Below are positions 63,904 to 64,000 of a stretch of DNA of 64,000 nucleotides, in pieces. The notes below the pieces were generated by a model. The model was not told the origin of the DNA and did not search any database. It saw nothing but the letters and a program-made list of their open reading frames with translations. Position 1 is the first letter of the stretch, and every line of letters starts with the position of its first letter. The position numbers were made by a program, and so were the translations under genes. The DNA lies in contig NZ_LNAL01000008.1 in NCBI RefSeq assembly GCF_001483135.1, forward strand, positions 1,485,888-1,549,887, in the 5' to 3' direction. This stretch comes from Solirubrum puertoriconensis. GTDB lineage: Bacteria; Bacteroidota; Bacteroidia; Cytophagales; Hymenobacteraceae.

Positions 63904-64000
<97 letters not shown>

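Overview
The window is chromosomal DNA from a member of the Bacteroidota, most likely Hymenobacter or a close relative (Cytophagales). Several things point there. A 16S rRNA gene begins at the right edge with a Hymenobacter-like 5' sequence. Promoters carry the Bacteroidota -7 element TAnnTTTG. There is a SusC/SusD pair, there are two type IX secretion (T9SS) C-terminal tails, and Shine-Dalgarno sites are largely absent. Base composition is GC-rich. The hexamer CCTAGG is strongly over-represented throughout (about 95 copies by hand count).

Layout. 0.2-7 kb: a glucosamine-6-phosphate deaminase fused to a PIG-L deacetylase domain, then a SusC/SusD outer-membrane uptake pair. 7-16 kb: a multi-PAS histidine kinase, a NagX-like membrane acyltransferase, two small secreted proteins, and a GH3-beta-lactamase fusion probably involved in cell-wall turnover. 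16.4-24.1 kb: a tightly packed operon of a secreted protein, an STN-type TonB-dependent receptor, a DUF4249 lipoprotein, an MG2/plug-like secreted protein and a small lipoprotein. 24.1-33 kb: a potassium channel with a zinc ribbon, a carboxypeptidase-regulatory-domain protein, a flavin reductase, a TPR protein, a T9SS cargo protein and a DUF885 peptidase-like lipoprotein. 33-40 kb: an accessory island of four leftward lipoproteins with Thr/Ser/Gly-rich tails, interleaved with a Dph6-like ATPase and an HTTM-MBL pair. 40-48 kb: DCC protein, MarR plus quinone oxidoreductase, tandem metallophosphoesterases (one with a T9SS tail), an FAD/NAD(P) protein, HldD and Dps. 48.2-53.1 kb: a cobalamin riboswitch followed by cobT-cobS-cobC-btuF-btuC. 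53.2-63.4 kb: housekeeping genes, namely a QueD-like gene, lpxB, clpX-clpP-tig (leftward), tRNA-Leu, rel/spoT, fur, a STAS gene and purA. 63.4-64 kb: an rRNA operon leader with three promoters and boxB/boxA-like signals, then the start of 16S.

How the genes fit together. The B12 block is a coherent unit for nucleotide-loop assembly and corrinoid uptake, but it lacks cobU and the btuD ATPase. tig-clpP-clpX is the classic proteostasis cluster. fur, the STAS gene and purA overlap and are probably translationally coupled. The TonB receptor block looks like one operon for uptake of an unidentified substrate. No CRISPR array, prophage, integrase or insertion sequence was seen. The least explained features are the CCTAGG enrichment, the repeat-lipoprotein island with an orphan promoter antisense to it, and a hairpin plus T-tract directly in front of the quinone oxidoreductase start.
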